Translations under genes and position numbers: made by a program
The notes under the pieces: generated by a model
What the model saw: the letters and a program-made list of their open reading frames with translations, nothing else
What the model was told of the DNA's origin: nothing
The model's database searches: none
Shown: positions 5,361-6,359 of the stretch, in pieces
How positions within the stretch are numbered: position 1 is the first letter of the stretch
Layout of the letters: every line of letters starts with the position of its first letter
NCBI GenBank assembly: GCA_964532875.1
Contig: CAZHIZ010000194.1
Coordinates: forward strand, 1-6,359
DNA: 6,359 bases
Source: Caldithrix sp964532875
GTDB taxonomy: Bacteria; Calditrichota; Calditrichia; Calditrichales; Calditrichaceae
Direction of reading: 5' to 3'

Positions 5361-5394
5361 CTCATCCTGTGTGTAGAGAACCCGGAGGCATGAG
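5361..5394 (+). other. Hairpin enclosing a GGAGG and an ATG upstream of queG
   Basis: CTCATCCT (5361-5368) pairs with AGG and ATGAG (5386-5388, 5390-5394) around one bulged C, giving 8 base pairs and a 17-base loop. The stem includes part of a GGAGG (5384-5388) and an ATG (5390) in frame with queG. The one-base spacing between them argues against use of that ATG. I could not match it to a known riboswitch. Confidence 0.25.
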
Positions 5395-5446
5395 CGGGGA
5401 AAAAAGAAAGGTAGCCTTGTGTCCGTTTTTTAATTACTTTTGTCCC

Positions 5447-6359
5447 ATGCAATCGTACCGGGAAAAAGCCGAGTTAACGGCCTTCATCAAACACACGGCC
5501 CGTGAATTAGGATTTCATAAAGTGGGCATTGCTCCGGCCGGAAAGCCGGAACGGGGCGAGCACCTTTTGCAGTGGCTGCTAAAGGGCAAACACGGCCTGA
5601 TGCACTACATGGAAAATCACTTGGAAAAACGTTTGGACATTCGTAAACTGTTTCCCGAAGCACAATCGGTGATTATGATTGCACACAACTATTACACGCC
5701 CTTTAAACACAGCAAGTCCAAACAATACGCCAAAATCAGTCGTTACGCCTGGGGCAAAGATTACCATAAAATCATTAAGAAAAAATTAAAACGATTTTTA
5801 AACGCACTGATAGATAAAGAGCCGTCCATTAAAGGACGTATTTTCGTAGACACCGCTCCCGTACTGGAAAAACGCTGGGCTGTAGCCGCGGGATTGGGCT
5901 GGCAAGGCAAAAATACCAACATCATTAGCAAGGACTACGGTTCGTTTTTCTTTTTAGGCGGCATGGTCATCAATCGCGAATTGCTGTACGACCGTCCTGT
6001 GCAGGACTTTTGCGGACGCTGCACGGCCTGCATCGAGGCCTGCCCCACCGGAGCTCTGACACCTTACGAATTGGACGCGCGCCGGTGTATCTCCTATTTA
6101 ACCATCGAATATTGGGACAAGCCCATTCCCGAAGAATTTGCCGATAAAATGGAAAACTTTGTTTTCGGATGCGATATTTGTCAGGATGTTTGCCCCTGGA
6201 ATCGTTTTGCCCGGCCTACGGATGAGGAAGGATACGCCCCGCTGGACGAACGCCTATTGCATCCCGAGTTGGAATGGCTGGCTTCTTTAGATGAAACCGA
6301 ATTCAAAAAGTTATTCAAAAAAACACCAGTGTGGCGGGCCAAATACAAAAATTTTTTAC
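5447..6359 (+). CDS. queG: Epoxyqueuosine reductase QueG, 3' end cut by the window
   Basis: An open frame of 304 codons running off the right edge without a stop. QueG is the cytosolic, cobalamin-dependent iron-sulfur enzyme that reduces epoxyqueuosine to queuosine in the wobble position of certain tRNAs. Visible signatures: RYAWGKDYHK (99-108), VDTAPVLEKRW (134-144) with the proposed catalytic Asp at 135, GWQGKNTNII (151-160), and two 4Fe-4S cluster motifs, C189-xx-C192-xx-C195-xxx-C199-P and C242-xx-C245-xxx-C249-P, plus C214 in RRCISYLTIE. The sequence stops at TPVWRAKYKNFL, which aligns with the SPI-R-K--GF-RN motif near the end of the core domain. So anything from a few to about 75 residues are missing, depending on whether C-terminal repeats follow. 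The ATG at 5447 gives an N-terminus of usual length but has no ribosome site. An in-frame ATG at 5390 would add 19 residues. Confidence 0.95.
   Translation, partial: MQSYREKAELTAFIKHTARELGFHKVGIAPAGKPERGEHLLQWLLKGKHGLMHYMENHLEKRLDIRKLFPEAQSVIMIAHNYYTPFKHSKSKQYAKISRYAWGKDYHKIIKKKLKRFLNALIDKEPSIKGRIFVDTAPVLEKRWAVAAGLGWQGKNTNIISKDYGSFFFLGGMVINRELLYDRPVQDFCGRCTACIEACPTGALTPYELDARRCISYLTIEYWDKPIPEEFADKMENFVFGCDICQDVCPWNRFARPTDEEGYAPLDERLLHPELEWLASLDETEFKKLFKKTPVWRAKYKNFL

Noticed and set aside
5381..5446. preQ1-I riboswitch before queG
   Set aside because: There is a short C/G stem followed by A-rich sequence, but the conserved loop and tail sequences of preQ1-I are missing.
5579..5767. Minus-strand open frame opposite queG
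   Set aside because: It lies wholly within the coding sequence of queG, whose cluster motifs are intact.

Overview
The window carries seven protein-coding genes of an ordinary bacterial chromosome. PlsX (phospholipid synthesis) and QueG (tRNA queuosine synthesis) are bacterial markers. The DNA has moderate GC content with AT-rich gaps. Most starts have a Shine-Dalgarno site. Two gaps contain exact copies of TAnnTTTG, the -7 element of Bacteroidota-type promoters. This hints at a member of the Bacteroidota/Calditrichota/FCB side of the tree, but that is an inference from short motifs; no rRNA or marker phylogeny is available here. I see no tRNA, rRNA, CRISPR array, insertion sequence, phage gene or defence module.

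Layout. Positions 1-118 hold no supported gene. Two minus-strand genes follow: a secreted TlpA/ResA-like thioredoxin-fold protein (119-637) and, upstream of it, a six-helix membrane protein (786-1352). A 262-base gap separates the latter from a divergent plus-strand run: a GyaR-type 2-hydroxyacid dehydrogenase (1615-2586) ending in a clear hairpin terminator, then a glyoxalase-II-like metallo-beta-lactamase-fold hydrolase (2721-3359) and a pteridine-reductase-like SDR (3383-4117), 23 bases apart and probably cotranscribed. plsX (4213-5262) is on the minus strand, converges on the SDR, and has its own promoter candidate and intrinsic terminator. A divergent 184-base gap leads to queG (5447 onward), which runs off the right edge.

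How they work together. Most genes are independent housekeeping or metabolic functions: hydroxypyruvate/glyoxylate reduction, thioester hydrolysis, pterin or carbonyl reduction, phospholipid acyl-phosphate synthesis and tRNA modification. The point of most biological interest is the left-hand pair. The thioredoxin-like protein has WSASC where its family has WCxxC, so the nucleophilic cysteine is gone. Its membrane neighbour has CcdA/DsbD- or LysE-like topology but no redox cysteine pair. Together they may be a redox module that has lost, or changed, its thiol chemistry. I do not see a convincing new multi-gene system; the other findings are promoter architecture, possible operators and annotation points.
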